Shown here piece after piece: positions 14,595 to 25,800 of a DNA stretch of 64,000 nucleotides. The position numbers and the translations under genes were made by a program. The notes under the pieces are model-generated. The model searched no databases. It was not told where the DNA came from and worked only from the letters and a program-made list of their open reading frames with translations. The DNA is taken from contig NZ_CP090145.1 of NCBI RefSeq assembly GCF_023008245.1, forward strand, positions 2,046,001-2,110,000, written 5' to 3'. Numbering within the stretch: position 1 is the stretch's first letter; each line of letters starts with the position of its first letter. The stretch is from Flavobacterium sediminilitoris (GTDB taxonomy: Bacteria; Bacteroidota; Bacteroidia; Flavobacteriales; Flavobacteriaceae).

Positions 14595-15782
14595 ATGGCA
14601 AAGGAAACATTCGATCGTTCGAAACCGCACTTAAATATCGGTACAATCGGACACGTAGATCACGGTAAAACAACTTTGACTGCAGCTATCACTAAAGTAT
14701 TAGCTGATGCAGGTTTATCAGAAGCAAAATCTTTCGATCAGATTGATAATGCTCCAGAAGAAAAAGAAAGAGGTATTACAATTAATACTTCACACGTAGA
14801 GTATTCAACAGCTAACCGTCACTATGCTCACGTTGACTGTCCTGGTCACGCGGATTATGTGAAAAACATGGTTACTGGTGCTGCTCAAATGGACGGTGCT
14901 ATCTTAGTGGTTGCTGCTACTGATGGTCCTATGCCACAAACTCGTGAGCACATCCTTTTAGGTCGCCAAGTTGGTGTTCCAAGAATGGTTGTTTTCATGA
15001 ATAAAGTTGATATGGTTGATGATGCTGAGTTGTTAGAGCTTGTTGAAATGGAAATTAGAGATTTATTATCTTTCTATCAATATGATGGAGATAATGGACC
15101 AGTTATCCAAGGATCTGCTTTAGGAGCTTTAAATGGTGAACCAAAATGGGTTGAAACAGTTATGTCTTTGATGGAAGCTGTTGATAACTGGATTGAATTG
15201 CCTGCTCGTGATGTTGATAAGCCTTTCTTAATGCCTATTGAAGATGTATTTACAATTACAGGTCGTGGAACTGTTGCTACAGGTCGTATCGAAACTGGTA
15301 TTGCAAATACAGGTGATCCTGTTGAGATCGTTGGTATGGGTGCTGAGAAATTAACTTCTACTATTACTGGTATTGAAATGTTCCGTCAAATCTTAGATAG
15401 AGGTGAGGCTGGAGATAATGCAGGTATCTTATTAAGAGGTATTGCTAAAGAAGATATCAAAAGAGGAATGGTAATTGTTAAGCCAGGATCTGTTAAGCCA
15501 CATGCTCATTTTAAAGCAGAGGTTTATATCTTGAAAAAAGAAGAAGGTGGACGTCATACTCCATTCCATAATAACTATCGTCCACAGTTCTATGTTAGAA
15601 CAACTGACGTAACTGGTACTATTACTTTACCAGCAGGTGTAGAGATGGTAATGCCAGGTGATAACTTAACTATTGAAGTTCAATTGTTGAATGCTATCGC
15701 ATTAAGTATCGGTTTACGTTTTGCTATCCGTGAAGGTGGTAGAACAGTAGGAGCTGGTCAGGTAACTGAAATTTTAGACTAA
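14595..15782 (+). CDS. tuf: Elongation factor Tu
   Basis: 395 residues, full length. The GTPase motifs are G1 GHVDHGKT (residues 19-26), the switch I RGITI block, G3 DCPGH and G4 NKVD. Domain 2 begins near [20 protein letters not shown], and domain 3 ends with [21 protein letters not shown]-Tu delivers aminoacyl-tRNA to the ribosome with GTP. It is encoded directly behind tRNA-Thr, Tyr and Thr and ahead of tRNA-Trp and secE, an order shared with the tufB region of Enterobacteria. GTT/GCT/GGT-rich, regular codon use fits very high expression. Confidence 0.99.
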   Translation: MAKETFDRSKPHLNIGTIGHVDHGKTTLTAAITKVLADAGLSEAKSFDQIDNAPEEKERGITINTSHVEYSTANRHYAHVDCPGHADYVKNMVTGAAQMDGAILVVAATDGPMPQTREHILLGRQVGVPRMVVFMNKVDMVDDAELLELVEMEIRDLLSFYQYDGDNGPVIQGSALGALNGEPKWVETVMSLMEAVDNWIELPARDVDKPFLMPIEDVFTITGRGTVATGRIETGIANTGDPVEIVGMGAEKLTSTITGIEMFRQILDRGEAGDNAGILLRGIAKEDIKRGMVIVKPGSVKPHAHFKAEVYILKKEEGGRHTPFHNNYRPQFYVRTTDVTGTITLPAGVEMVMPGDNLTIEVQLLNAIALSIGLRFAIREGGRTVGAGQVTEILD

Positions 15783-15806
15783 TTATAGTTTATAATAAAT
15801 AAAAAT

Positions 15807-15836
15807 ACCAGTTCAATTTTTAAAAATTGAACTGGT
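15807..15836 (+). terminator. Perfect 30-bp palindrome between tuf and tRNA-Trp
   Basis: The 30 bases read the same on both strands, beginning ACCAGTTCAATTT and ending AAATTGAACTGGT. As RNA it forms a long stem with almost no loop. There is no following T-tract, so it is more likely a partial terminator or an RNase III/processing site that separates tuf mRNA from tRNA-Trp, seven bases downstream. Confidence 0.6.
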
Positions 15837-15842
15837 TAATAA

Positions 15843-15914
15843 ACGGGCGTAGTACAAGGGCTAGTATAGTGGTCTCCAAAACCATTGATGGGGGTTCGAA
15901 TCCCTCCGCCCGTG
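15843..15914 (+). tRNA. tRNA-Trp (anticodon CCA)
   Basis: 72 bases. Acceptor ACGGGCG pairs with CGCCCGT, discriminator G; the anticodon loop CTCCAAA holds CCA. The T arm is GGGGGTTCGAATCCCTC. CCA is not encoded at the 3' end. It ends 14 bases before secE, as in many bacteria where trpT precedes secE. Confidence 0.96.
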
Positions 15915-15928
15915 CAAATTATTAAGTA

Positions 15929-16123
15929 ATGACAAAATTCGTTAATTATATTTCGGAAGCATTTCAGGAATTAAAAGCTAATGTTACTTGGCCTGAGTGG
16001 GCAGAAGTACAGCGCTTAACTATAATAGTGGCACTTTTTTCAGTTATTTTTGCGCTTTTGACTTATGGTGTAGATCAATTATTTGTAAAAGCTTTAGAAG
16101 GTTTTTTTAACATACTAAAATAA
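15929..16123 (+). CDS. secE: Preprotein translocase subunit SecE
   Basis: 64 residues, the short single-helix form normal outside Enterobacteria. An amphipathic N-terminal helix (YISEAFQELKANVTWPEWAEV) with the conserved VTWP turn precedes one membrane helix (LTIIVALFSVIFALLTYGVDQLF). SecE clamps the two halves of SecY in the translocon. It lies between tRNA-Trp and nusG; six bases separate its stop from nusG. Confidence 0.96.
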   Translation: MTKFVNYISEAFQELKANVTWPEWAEVQRLTIIVALFSVIFALLTYGVDQLFVKALEGFFNILK

Positions 16124-16129
16124 TTAGTT

Positions 16130-16681
16130 ATGGCAGATAATAATGTTAAGAAGTGGTATGTAGTAAGAGCTGTAAGTGGTCAAGAAAATAAAGTTAAAGC
16201 TTATATAGAAACTGAAACTGTAAGATTAGGTATGGAAGACTATGTGTCTCAGGTACTTGTTCCTACTGAAAAAGTTGTTCAGGTTAGAGATGGAAAAAAA
16301 ATAGCTAAGGAAAGAGTTTATTTCCCTGGCTATATTATGATTGAAGCTAATCTTACTGGAGAAGTTCCTCATATTATTAAGTCTATACCTGGTGTAATTG
16401 GATTCTTAGGTGAAACTAAAGGAGGAGAGCCGGTACCATTGAGGCTTTCAGAAGTAAATAGAATGTTAGGAAAAGTGGATGAGTTATCAGTTAAAATTGA
16501 TAATGTAGCAATTCCTTTCTCTATTGGAGAAACAATTAAGGTTGTTGATGGGCCATTTAATGGCTTTAATGGAACAATTGAAAAGGTTAATGATGAAAAG
16601 CGTAAACTTGAAGTTATGGTTAAGATTTTCGGTAGAAAAACACCATTAGAATTAAGTTTTATGCAAGTTGAAAAAGTATAA
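16130..16681 (+). CDS. nusG: Transcription termination/antitermination factor NusG
   Basis: 183 residues. The NGN domain starts with KKWYVVRAVSGQENKVKAYI and contains VYFPGYIMIEANL and the IPGVIGFLG motif. The C-terminal KOW domain follows (SIGETIKVVDGPFNGFNGTI to LELSFMQVEKV). NusG binds the RNA polymerase clamp, encoded a few kb downstream, and its KOW domain contacts Rho or ribosomal protein uS10. The secE-nusG-rplK order is the usual one in bacteria. Confidence 0.97.
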   Translation: MADNNVKKWYVVRAVSGQENKVKAYIETETVRLGMEDYVSQVLVPTEKVVQVRDGKKIAKERVYFPGYIMIEANLTGEVPHIIKSIPGVIGFLGETKGGEPVPLRLSEVNRMLGKVDELSVKIDNVAIPFSIGETIKVVDGPFNGFNGTIEKVNDEKRKLEVMVKIFGRKTPLELSFMQVEKV

Positions 16682-16702
16682 TATTTAAGTTACATATATA
16701 AT

Positions 16703-16732
16703 CACATCAATCGCTTCCAATTGATAGATGTG
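16703..16732 (+). promoter_or_regulatory. Hairpin in the nusG-rplK spacer, candidate L1 control site
   Basis: CACATCAAT pairs with ATTGAT...GTG around a loop CGCTTCCA, with a small bulge on the 3' side, and is followed by a T8 run shortly before the rplK start at 16750. In many bacteria L1 represses the rplK-rplA message by binding a structure at this place. The position fits; I cannot show the L1 contact motif. Confidence 0.4.
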
Positions 16733-16749
16733 CTAAATTTTTTTAAAAA

Positions 16750-17187
16750 ATGGCAAAAGAAGTTAGTAAAGTAGTTAAACTACAAGTTAAGGGAGGTGCT
16801 GCGAATCCATCGCCACCGGTTGGACCTGCTTTGGGGGCTGCTGGGGTTAACATCATGGAGTTCTGTAAGCAATTTAATGCTAGAACTCAAGATAAGCCTG
16901 GCAAAGTTTTACCAGTACAAATTACTGTGTACAAAGACAAGTCTTTTGACTTTGTTGTAAAAACGCCACCAGCTGCAATTCAAATTCTAGAAGCAGCTAA
17001 AGCTAAATCAGGTTCAGGAGAACCAAATCGTAAGAAAGTAGCAAATGTTACTTGGGATCAAATCAGAACTATTGCTGAAGATAAAATGCCAGACTTAAAT
17101 GCTTTTACTATTGAAAAAGCAATGAGTATGGTTGCAGGTACAGCTAGATCTATGGGTATAACAGTATCAGGAGACGCTCCTTTTTAA
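16750..17187 (+). CDS. rplK: 50S ribosomal protein uL11
   Basis: 145 residues. The N-terminal domain has the strongly conserved [20 protein letters not shown] proline-rich loop that contacts GTPase-centre factors, followed by [16 protein letters not shown]. The C-terminal RNA-binding domain includes [12 protein letters not shown] and ends [15 protein letters not shown]. It binds 23S helices 43-44 with uL10. First gene of the rplKAJL-rpoBC series, 19 bases ahead of rplA. Confidence 0.98.
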   Translation: MAKEVSKVVKLQVKGGAANPSPPVGPALGAAGVNIMEFCKQFNARTQDKPGKVLPVQITVYKDKSFDFVVKTPPAAIQILEAAKAKSGSGEPNRKKVANVTWDQIRTIAEDKMPDLNAFTIEKAMSMVAGTARSMGITVSGDAPF

Positions 17188-17206
17188 TCGTTAAAGAGAA
17201 TTAGAC

Positions 17207-17896
17207 ATGGCAAAATTGACAAAAAAGCAAAAAGAGGCTGCTTCAAAAATTGATAAGAACAAACAATATTCTTTAAAAGATGCATCAGCATTAATTAAAG
17301 TTGTTTCTTCTGCAAAATTTGATGAGTCTGTTGATATCGCAGTTCGCCTTGGAGTAGATCCTAGAAAAGCGAATCAAATGGTAAGAGGAGTTGTAACATT
17401 GCCTCACGGAACAGGAAAAGATGTTCGTGTGTTAGCATTAGTTACTCCAGATAAAGAAGCTGAAGCTAAAGCAGCAGGTGCAGACCACGTTGGTTTAGAT
17501 GATTATTTACAAAAAATTAAAGATGGTTGGACTGATATTGATGTTATCATCACTATGCCAGCTGTTATGGGTAAATTAGGTCCATTAGGACGTGTTTTAG
17601 GACCAAGAGGTTTAATGCCAAACCCTAAAACAGGTACTGTAACTATGGATGTTGCTAAAGCTGTTCAAGAAGTTAAAGCTGGTAAAATCGACTTTAAAGT
17701 TGATAAAACGGGTATTGTTCATGCAGGAATTGGAAAAGTGTCTTTTGATGCTGATAAAATTTATGATAATGCTCACGAAATTATTCAAACATTAATAAAA
17801 TTAAAACCAACTGCAGCTAAAGGTACTTATATTAAGTCTATACACTTATCAAGTACAATGAGTCCTGCTATTGCTTTAGATCCTAAGGCAGTATAA
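17207..17896 (+). CDS. rplA: 50S ribosomal protein uL1
   Basis: 229 residues, standard length. Characteristic blocks are [34 protein letters not shown], the domain [22 protein letters not shown] and the C-terminal [16 protein letters not shown]. It forms the L1 stalk that moves E-site tRNA, and in other bacteria it represses its own operon by binding the mRNA leader. It is followed by rplJ after only 23 bases. Confidence 0.98.
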   Translation: MAKLTKKQKEAASKIDKNKQYSLKDASALIKVVSSAKFDESVDIAVRLGVDPRKANQMVRGVVTLPHGTGKDVRVLALVTPDKEAEAKAAGADHVGLDDYLQKIKDGWTDIDVIITMPAVMGKLGPLGRVLGPRGLMPNPKTGTVTMDVAKAVQEVKAGKIDFKVDKTGIVHAGIGKVSFDADKIYDNAHEIIQTLIKLKPTAAKGTYIKSIHLSSTMSPAIALDPKAV

Positions 17897-17919
17897 TTTG
17901 GTAGTTAAAAATTTTTAGT

Positions 17920-18417
17920 ATGACTAGAGAAGAAAAATCAATCGCTATTGAAGATTTAACTGCAAAGTTAGCGGGTGTGAATGTTATTTATTTAGCAGAC
18001 ACTTCAGGACTAGATGCAGAAACTACTTCAAACTTAAGGAGAGCTTGTTTTAAAGCAGGAATAAAATTAGAAGTTGTAAAAAATACTTTGCTTGAAAAAG
18101 CAATGGAAGCTTCTGATACTGATTTCGGAGATTTACCTAGTGTTTTAAAAGGAAATACTTCAATGATGATTTCAGATGTAGCTAGTGCTCCAGCTAAAAT
18201 CATTAAAGAGTTCCGTAAAAAAGGTAAAAAGCCAGTTTTAAAAGGGGCATATATAACTGAAGATGTTTACATTGGTGATGAAAACTTAGAAAACCTTGCA
18301 GCTATCAAATCTAGAGCTGAAGTTATTGGTGAAATCATTGGATTATTACAATCTCCAGCACAAAGAGTTATTGCTGCACTTCAAAACCAAGAAGGTAAAG
18401 AAGAAGGAGCTGAATAA
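17920..18417 (+). CDS. rplJ: 50S ribosomal protein uL10
   Basis: 165 residues. The N-terminal rRNA-binding domain has VNVIYLADTSGLDAETTSNL and the GIKLEVVKNTLLEKAME block; the C-terminal helix (AQRVIAALQNQEGKEEG) carries the bL12 dimers. The spacer from rplA is 23 bases, too short for the long L10 leader structure known upstream of rplJ in Enterobacteria, so any feedback by L10 must use another site. Confidence 0.97.
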   Translation: MTREEKSIAIEDLTAKLAGVNVIYLADTSGLDAETTSNLRRACFKAGIKLEVVKNTLLEKAMEASDTDFGDLPSVLKGNTSMMISDVASAPAKIIKEFRKKGKKPVLKGAYITEDVYIGDENLENLAAIKSRAEVIGEIIGLLQSPAQRVIAALQNQEGKEEGAE

Positions 18418-18472
18418 AAGAACGCACTATAATACATTATATTTTTACAAAACATTTTAAAAGATAGAAAAA

Positions 18473-18841
18473 ATGGCAGATTTGAAACAATTCGCAGAGC
18501 AATTAGTTAACTTAACAGTTAAAGAAGTTAACGAATTAGCAACAATATTAAAAGATGAGTATGGTATAGAGCCAGCTGCTGCTGCAGTTGTGGTTTCTGG
18601 TGGTGGTGAAGGTGCTGCTGCTGCTGAACAAACAGAATTTACAGTTGTATTGAAAGAAGCTGGTGCTTCTAAATTAGCTGTAGTTAAAGCTGTTAAAGAA
18701 TTAACTGGTTTAGGTCTTAAAGAGGCTAAAGATATGGTAGACGGTGCTCCAACTAATGTTAAAGAAGGAGTTTCTAAAGATGAGGCTGAAGGTCTTAAGA
18801 AAGCTTTAGAAGAAGCTGGTGCTGTAGTTGAGCTTAAATAA
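18473..18841 (+). CDS. rplL: 50S ribosomal protein bL7/L12
   Basis: 122 residues. An N-terminal helical dimerisation domain ([20 protein letters not shown]) is followed by a hinge rich in Ala and Gly ([17 protein letters not shown]) and the globular C-terminal domain with [18 protein letters not shown] and the [14 protein letters not shown] factor-binding helix. It recruits EF-Tu and EF-G to the ribosome. The repeated GCT codons in the hinge fit high expression. Confidence 0.98.
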   Translation: MADLKQFAEQLVNLTVKEVNELATILKDEYGIEPAAAAVVVSGGGEGAAAAEQTEFTVVLKEAGASKLAVVKAVKELTGLGLKEAKDMVDGAPTNVKEGVSKDEAEGLKKALEEAGAVVELK

Positions 18842-18863
18842 GTTAAACTTAGTTTACAAAGCA

Positions 18864-18901
18864 GGTTTAGGTCTTGGGATTGTCTCTCAAAGACCTAAAC
18901 C
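18864..18901 (+). terminator. Hairpin between rplL and rpoB (attenuator or processing site)
   Basis: A perfect 12-bp stem (GGTTTAGGTCTT, 18864-18875; AAGACCTAAACC, 18890-18901) with a 14-base loop, followed only by ATTTT. In E. coli an attenuator and an RNase III site lie at the same place and lower rpoBC relative to rplL; this hairpin could do the same here. Confidence 0.65.
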
Positions 18902-18960
18902 ATTTTGCGTATATTATCGTTTATACGTTTTTAATTTTTTTCTAAATAAAAATTTGTCCA

Positions 18961-21900
18961 TTGATGATTGCTAATCAGACTGAAAGATTAAATTTTGCTT
19001 CTACTAAAAACATACCTAATTATCCAGATTTTCTGGACATTCAGGTAAAGTCTTTTAAGGATTTTTTCCAATTGGAAACTAAATCTGATGAAAGAGGCAA
19101 CGAAGGTCTCTATAATACCTTCATGGAAAATTTCCCAATTACGGATACGAGAAATCAATTCGTTTTAGAGTTTCTTGATTATTTTATAGACCCACCAAGA
19201 TATACAATTGAAGAATGTATTGATAGAGGACTAACATATAGTGTGCCTTTAAAAGCAAGACTTAAGCTGTATTGTACTGACCCAGAACATGAAGATTTTG
19301 AAACTATTGTTCAAGATGTGTATTTAGGAACTATTCCTTATATGACACCTAGTGGAACATTTGTTATTAATGGTGCTGAACGTGTTGTTGTTTCTCAATT
19401 ACATAGATCACCAGGTGTTTTCTTTGGTCAATCTTTCCATGCTAATGGTACTAAACTATATTCTGCCAGAATTATTCCTTTTAAAGGTTCTTGGATAGAA
19501 TTTGCTACAGATATCAATAGTGTTATGTACGCTTATATTGATAGAAAGAAAAAACTACCTGTTACAACTTTATTTAGAGCTATTGGATTTGAAAGAGATA
19601 AAGATATCTTAGAAATTTTTGATTTAGCTGAAGAAATTAAAGTTTCTAAAACAGGAATTAAGAAATATATCGGAAGAAGACTTGCTGCACGTGTTTTAAA
19701 TACTTGGCATGAAGATTTCGTAGATGAAGATACAGGAGAAGTAGTATCAATTGAACGTAATGAAATTATTTTAGACCGTGATACTATTTTAGATAAAGAT
19801 AATGTTGAAGAAATTATCGATGCAGATGTAAAATTAATCCTTTTACATAAAGAAGATAATAATGCTGCTGATTATACTATCATTCATAATACATTACAAA
19901 AGGATCCAACAAATTCTGAAAAAGAAGCTGTTGAGCATATTTATAGACAATTACGTAACGCAGAACCGCCTGATGAAGAGACGGCTCGCGGTATTATAGA
20001 TAAATTATTCTTCTCTGATCAACGTTATAACTTAGGTGAAGTTGGTCGTTATAGAATGAACAAAAAATTAGGTTTGGATATCCCAATGGAAAAACAAGTT
20101 TTGACCAAAGAGGATATTATTACAATTGTAAAATATTTGATTGAATTAATCAACTCAAAAGCTGAGATTGATGATATTGATCACTTATCAAACCGTCGTG
20201 TAAGAACAGTTGGTGAACAATTGTCTTCACAATTTGGAGTTGGTCTTGCTCGTATGGCAAGAACAATCCGTGAAAGAATGAATGTTAGAGATAATGAAGT
20301 ATTTACACCAATCGATTTGATTAATGCTAAAACTTTATCGTCAGTAATTAATTCATTTTTTGGAACCAACCAGTTATCTCAGTTCATGGATCAAACTAAT
20401 CCACTAGCAGAGATTACACACAAACGTCGTTTATCTGCACTTGGACCTGGAGGTTTATCTAGAGAAAGAGCTGGTTTCGAGGTTCGTGACGTTCACTATA
20501 CGCATTATGGACGTTTATGTCCAATTGAAACACCAGAGGGACCAAACATTGGATTGATTTCATCTTTAGGTGTTTATGCTAAAGTAAATGGAATGGGATT
20601 CATTGAGACTCCTTACCGTAAGGTTACAGATGGAGTAGTAGATTTAGAATCAATTCCAACTTATTTAAGCGCTGAAGAAGAAGAAGGAAAAATGATTGCA
20701 CAAGCAAACATTGAGATGGATGACAAAGGTAAAATTACTGCGGAAAACGTTATTGCACGTGAGGAAGGTGACTTCCCTGTTGTAGAGCCAACTGCAATTC
20801 ATTATACTGATGTTGCTCCAAACCAAATTGCTTCTATTTCAGCTTCATTAATTCCTTTCTTAGAGCATGATGATGCGAACCGTGCATTGATGGGATCAAA
20901 CATGATGCGTCAAGCAGTTCCTTTATTACGTCCAGAAGCACCTATTGTAGGTACAGGATTAGAAAGACAAGTTGCATCTGATTCAAGAGTATTAATTAAT
21001 GCTGAAGGAGAAGGAGTTGTTGCTTATGTTGATTCTAATAAAATTACAATTAAGTACGACAGAACAGATGACGAAAGATTAGTAAGTTTTGATGAAGATG
21101 AGAAAACATATCAGTTAATCAAATTCAGAAAAACTAATCAAAGTACTTGTATAAACTTAAAACCAATTGTAAGAAAAGGGGATAGAGTTTCTAAAGGTCA
21201 AGTTCTTTGTGAAGGATACGCAACACAAAATGGAGAATTAGCAATTGGAAGAAATTTAAAAGTAGCCTTCATGCCTTGGAAAGGGTATAACTTTGAGGAT
21301 GCGATTGTAATTTCTGAAAAAGTAGTTCGTGACGATATTTTTACTTCTATACATATTGATGATTATTCATTAGAGGTTAGAGATACAAAATTAGGAAACG
21401 AAGAGTTAACTAATGATATTCCTAACGTTTCAGAAGAAGCAACAAAAGATTTAGATGAAAATGGAATGATTAGAATTGGAGCAGAGGTAAAACCTGGTGA
21501 TATTCTAATAGGGAAAATTACTCCAAAAGGAGAATCTGACCCAACTCCAGAAGAGAAATTATTACGTGCTATCTTTGGTGATAAAGCAGGAGATGTAAAA
21601 GATGCTTCATTGAAAGCTTCTCCATCATTACATGGAGTTGTTTTAGATAAGAAATTATTTGCTAAAGCTGTAAAAGATAAGCGTAAGCGTTCTAAAGATA
21701 AAGAAGATATTGATAAACTTGATATAGAATTTGAAGTTAAATTCAATGACTTAAAAGACAAGTTAATCGAAAAATTATTTTTAATCATTGATGGTAAAAC
21801 ATCGCAAGGTGTTATAAATGATTTAGGTGAAGAAGTATTACCAAAAGGGAAAAAATTCACTAAGAAAATGTTACAAGTTGTTGATGATTTTGCTCATTTA

Positions 21901-22776
21901 ACAAAAGGACAATGGACAACAGATGATTTAACTAATAAATTAGTAAATGATTTAATTCATAACTATAAAATTAAGTTAAACGATTTACAAGGATGGTTGA
22001 GAAGAGAAAAATTCACAATCACAGTTGGAGATGAACTACCTTCTGGAATTTTAAAACTTGCTAAAGTTTACATTGCTAAAAAACGTAAACTTAAAGTAGG
22101 AGATAAAATGGCAGGTCGTCACGGTAACAAAGGTATTGTTGCTAGAATTGTTCGTCATGAAGATATGCCTTTCCTTGAAGATGGAACTCCTGTTGATATT
22201 GTATTGAATCCACTTGGTGTACCTTCTCGTATGAATATTGGTCAAATTTATGAGACCGTATTAGGTTGGGCAGGTATGAATTTAGGTAGAAAGTTTGCAA
22301 CACCAATTTTTGATGGGGCTACTTTAGACCAAATTAATGAATTGACAGACGAAGCTGGTGTTCCAAGATTTGGGCACACTCATTTATATGATGGTGGTAC
22401 TGGAGAACGTTTCCATCAAGCAGCAACCGTAGGTGTAATCTATATGTTAAAATTAGGACACATGGTTGATGATAAAATGCACGCACGTTCTATTGGTCCA
22501 TACTCTTTAATTACACAACAACCATTAGGAGGTAAAGCTCAATTTGGAGGTCAGCGTTTTGGAGAGATGGAGGTTTGGGCTCTTGAAGCTTATGGAGCAT
22601 CGAGTACCTTAAGAGAAATCTTGACGGTTAAATCGGATGACGTAATTGGTAGAGCAAAAACTTACGAGTCAATCGTAAAAGGAGAAACAATGCCAGAACC
22701 TGGATTACCTGAATCGTTCAATGTATTAATGCATGAACTTAAAGGTCTTGGTTTAGACATCAGATTAGAAGAATAA
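18961..22776 (+). CDS. rpoB: DNA-directed RNA polymerase subunit beta
   Basis: 1271 residues, usual for Bacteroidota. The start at 18961 is TTG; the in-frame ATG at 18964 is an equally good choice and differs by one residue. The rifampicin region near residues 467-497 reads [20 protein letters not shown] with Asp, His and Ser at the three main resistance positions in their sensitive state. Other signatures are [29 protein letters not shown] and the C-terminal [17 protein letters not shown]. It forms the catalytic cleft with beta prime, encoded 68 bases downstream. Confidence 0.99.
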   Translation: MMIANQTERLNFASTKNIPNYPDFLDIQVKSFKDFFQLETKSDERGNEGLYNTFMENFPITDTRNQFVLEFLDYFIDPPRYTIEECIDRGLTYSVPLKARLKLYCTDPEHEDFETIVQDVYLGTIPYMTPSGTFVINGAERVVVSQLHRSPGVFFGQSFHANGTKLYSARIIPFKGSWIEFATDINSVMYAYIDRKKKLPVTTLFRAIGFERDKDILEIFDLAEEIKVSKTGIKKYIGRRLAARVLNTWHEDFVDEDTGEVVSIERNEIILDRDTILDKDNVEEIIDADVKLILLHKEDNNAADYTIIHNTLQKDPTNSEKEAVEHIYRQLRNAEPPDEETARGIIDKLFFSDQRYNLGEVGRYRMNKKLGLDIPMEKQVLTKEDIITIVKYLIELINSKAEIDDIDHLSNRRVRTVGEQLSSQFGVGLARMARTIRERMNVRDNEVFTPIDLINAKTLSSVINSFFGTNQLSQFMDQTNPLAEITHKRRLSALGPGGLSRERAGFEVRDVHYTHYGRLCPIETPEGPNIGLISSLGVYAKVNGMGFIETPYRKVTDGVVDLESIPTYLSAEEEEGKMIAQANIEMDDKGKITAENVIAREEGDFPVVEPTAIHYTDVAPNQIASISASLIPFLEHDDANRALMGSNMMRQAVPLLRPEAPIVGTGLERQVASDSRVLINAEGEGVVAYVDSNKITIKYDRTDDERLVSFDEDEKTYQLIKFRKTNQSTCINLKPIVRKGDRVSKGQVLCEGYATQNGELAIGRNLKVAFMPWKGYNFEDAIVISEKVVRDDIFTSIHIDDYSLEVRDTKLGNEELTNDIPNVSEEATKDLDENGMIRIGAEVKPGDILIGKITPKGESDPTPEEKLLRAIFGDKAGDVKDASLKASPSLHGVVLDKKLFAKAVKDKRKRSKDKEDIDKLDIEFEVKFNDLKDKLIEKLFLIIDGKTSQGVINDLGEEVLPKGKKFTKKMLQVVDDFAHLTKGQWTTDDLTNKLVNDLIHNYKIKLNDLQGWLRREKFTITVGDELPSGILKLAKVYIAKKRKLKVGDKMAGRHGNKGIVARIVRHEDMPFLEDGTPVDIVLNPLGVPSRMNIGQIYETVLGWAGMNLGRKFATPIFDGATLDQINELTDEAGVPRFGHTHLYDGGTGERFHQAATVGVIYMLKLGHMVDDKMHARSIGPYSLITQQPLGGKAQFGGQRFGEMEVWALEAYGASSTLREILTVKSDDVIGRAKTYESIVKGETMPEPGLPESFNVLMHELKGLGLDIRLEE

Positions 22777-22844
22777 TTTTACGGGAGTAATGTAAAACTT
22801 ACTCCCTTTATAGCGTTTTTTATAAAATCGATAGTATTCATATC

Positions 22845-25800
22845 ATGACAAGATTAAAAGATAAAAACACCGTTAAAAGATTTAACAGAATTACGATAGG
22901 ATTAGCTTCACCAGAATCTATCTTGGCAGAGTCAAGAGGAGAGGTTTTAAAGCCTGAAACTATAAACTATCGTACTCACAAACCAGAAAGAGATGGTCTT
23001 TTCTGTGAACGTATTTTCGGTCCAGTAAAAGATTACGAATGTGCTTGTGGAAAGTATAAAAGAATACGTTACAAGGGCATTGTTTGTGATCGTTGTGGTG
23101 TTGAAGTTACAGAGAAAAAAGTTCGTAGAGATAGAGTAGGACATATTAATCTTGTTGTACCTATTGCTCATATATGGTATTTCCGTTCGTTACCAAATAA
23201 AATTGGTTACATTCTTGGTTTACCTTCTAAGAAATTAGATATGATAATTTACTACGAAAGATATGTAGTAATTCAACCAGGTATTGCACAAGGTTTAGAA
23301 GGAGAAACTTTAAATAAATTAGATTTCTTAACAGAAGAAGAGTATTTAAACATATTAGATACGCTTCCAATGGAAAATCAATATTTAGATGATACAGATC
23401 CAAATAAATTCATCGCTAAAATGGGCGCAGAATGTATTATGGACTTATTGTCACGTATTGATTTAGATACTTTGTCATTCCAATTGCGTCACGCCGCAAA
23501 TAATGAAACTTCAAAACAACGTAAAACAGAAGCGTTAAAACGTTTAAATGTAGTTGAATCTTTCCGTGAAGCAAATAAAAATAGAGAAAATCTTCCTGAA
23601 TGGATGATTTTAAAAGTAATTCCTGTTATTCCACCTGAATTACGTCCATTAGTACCACTTGATGGAGGTCGTTTCGCAACTTCAGATTTGAATGATTTAT
23701 ACAGAAGAGTTATCATCCGTAATAATCGTTTAAAAAGATTAATGGAAATTAAAGCTCCAGAAGTTATCTTACGTAATGAGAAACGTATGCTTCAAGAAGC
23801 AGTAGACTCATTATTTGATAATACAAGAAAAGCTTCTGCGGTTAAAACAGAATCTAATAGACCATTAAAATCTTTATCAGATTCGTTAAAAGGTAAACAA
23901 GGACGTTTCCGTCAAAACTTATTAGGTAAACGTGTAGATTATTCTGCTCGTTCGGTAATCGTTGTTGGACCTGAATTAAGATTATTTGAATGTGGTATCC
24001 CTAAGGATATGGCAGCAGAATTATACAAACCATTCGTTATTCGTAAATTAATCGAAAGAGGAATTGTTAAAACAGTAAAATCTGCAAAGAAAATTATAGA
24101 TAAAAAAGAACCAGTAGTATGGGATATTCTTGAAAATGTAATTAAAGGACATCCAGTATTATTGAATCGTGCTCCTACTCTTCACCGTTTAGGTATTCAA
24201 GCATTCCAACCTAAATTAATTGAAGGGAAAGCAATCCAGTTACACCCATTAGTATGTACGGCTTTTAATGCCGATTTCGATGGTGACCAGATGGCAGTTC
24301 ACTTACCTTTAGGACCAGAGGCAATTCTTGAAGCACAATTATTAATGTTAGCGTCACATAATATCCTTAACCCTGCTAATGGGGCTCCTATTACGGTACC
24401 TTCTCAGGACATGGTTCTTGGATTGTATTATATGACTAAAGAACGTTTATCTACTCCAGAAAAGAAAATTCTAGGAGAAGGATTAACTTTCTACTCTGCT
24501 GAAGAAGTTAATATTGCAATTAATGAAGGTAAAGTTGAATTAAATGCTCGTATTAAAGTAAGAGCTAAAGACTTTAATGAAGAAGGAGAATTGGTTAACA
24601 AAATTATTCAAACTACCGCTGGTAGAGTCTTGTTTAATGAAGTTGTGCCAGAAGCTGCCGGATTCATTAATGAGGTATTGACTAAAAAATCACTTCGTGA
24701 TATTATTGGTAGAATTTTAGGAGTTACAGATGTTCCAACAACAGCTGCGTTCTTAGATAATATGAAGAATATGGGATATAAATTTGCCTTCCAAGGTGGT
24801 TTATCATTCTCATTAGGAGATATTAGAATTCCAGATCAAAAAGGAAAATTGATCGCTGATGCACGTGTTCAAGTAGATGCAATTTCATTGAATTATAACA
24901 TGGGTCTTATTACAAATAATGAGCGTTATAACCAAGTTATTGATATATGGACTTCTGCAAATGCTGAACTTACAGAATTGGCAATGAAAAATATTAGAGA
25001 AGATCAACAAGGATTTAACTCTGTATTTATGATGCTTGATTCTGGAGCAAGGGGATCTAAAGAGCAAATCCGTCAGTTAACTGGTATGCGTGGTTTGATG
25101 GCAAAACCTAAAAAATCAACTGCTGGTGGTGGTGAAATTATTGAAAACCCTATTCTTTCTAACTTTAAAGAAGGACTTTCAATTCTTGAATACTTTATCT
25201 CTACTCACGGTGCTCGTAAAGGTCTTGCGGATACGGCTCTTAAAACTGCCGATGCAGGATACTTAACAAGAAGATTACATGATGTATCTCAAGATGTTAT
25301 TGTAAATTCTGTTGATTGTGGTACTTTAAGAGGTATTGAAGTTTCTGCTTTGAAGAAAAACGAAGAAATTGTTGAAACATTAGGAGAAAGAATTCTAGGA
25401 CGTGTAACACTTCAAGATATTGTAGATCCTTTAACTTCTGAAGTATTAGTTCATGCAGGTGAGCAAATTACTGAATCTATTGTTAAGAAAATTGATGCTT
25501 CTCCTATCGAAAAAGTTGAAGTTCGTTCTCCTTTAACATGTGAAGCAGAAAAAGGTATTTGTGCTAAATGTTATGGTAGAAACCTAGCGACTGGAAAAAT
25601 GACTCAGAAAGGTGAAGCTGTTGGTGTAATTGCTGCTCAATCAATTGGTGAGCCAGGTACACAGTTAACACTTCGTACTTTCCACGTTGGAGGGGTTGCT
25701 GGAGGTTTATCAGAAGAGTCTAGTATTGTTACTAAATTTAAAGGACGTTTAGAAATAGAAGATTTAAAAACTGTAAAAGGAGAAGATTCAGAAGGTAATA

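Noticed and set aside
21363..21860. 165-codon minus-strand frame within rpoB
   Set aside because: Long, but wholly antisense to conserved rpoB sequence; a codon-bias shadow.
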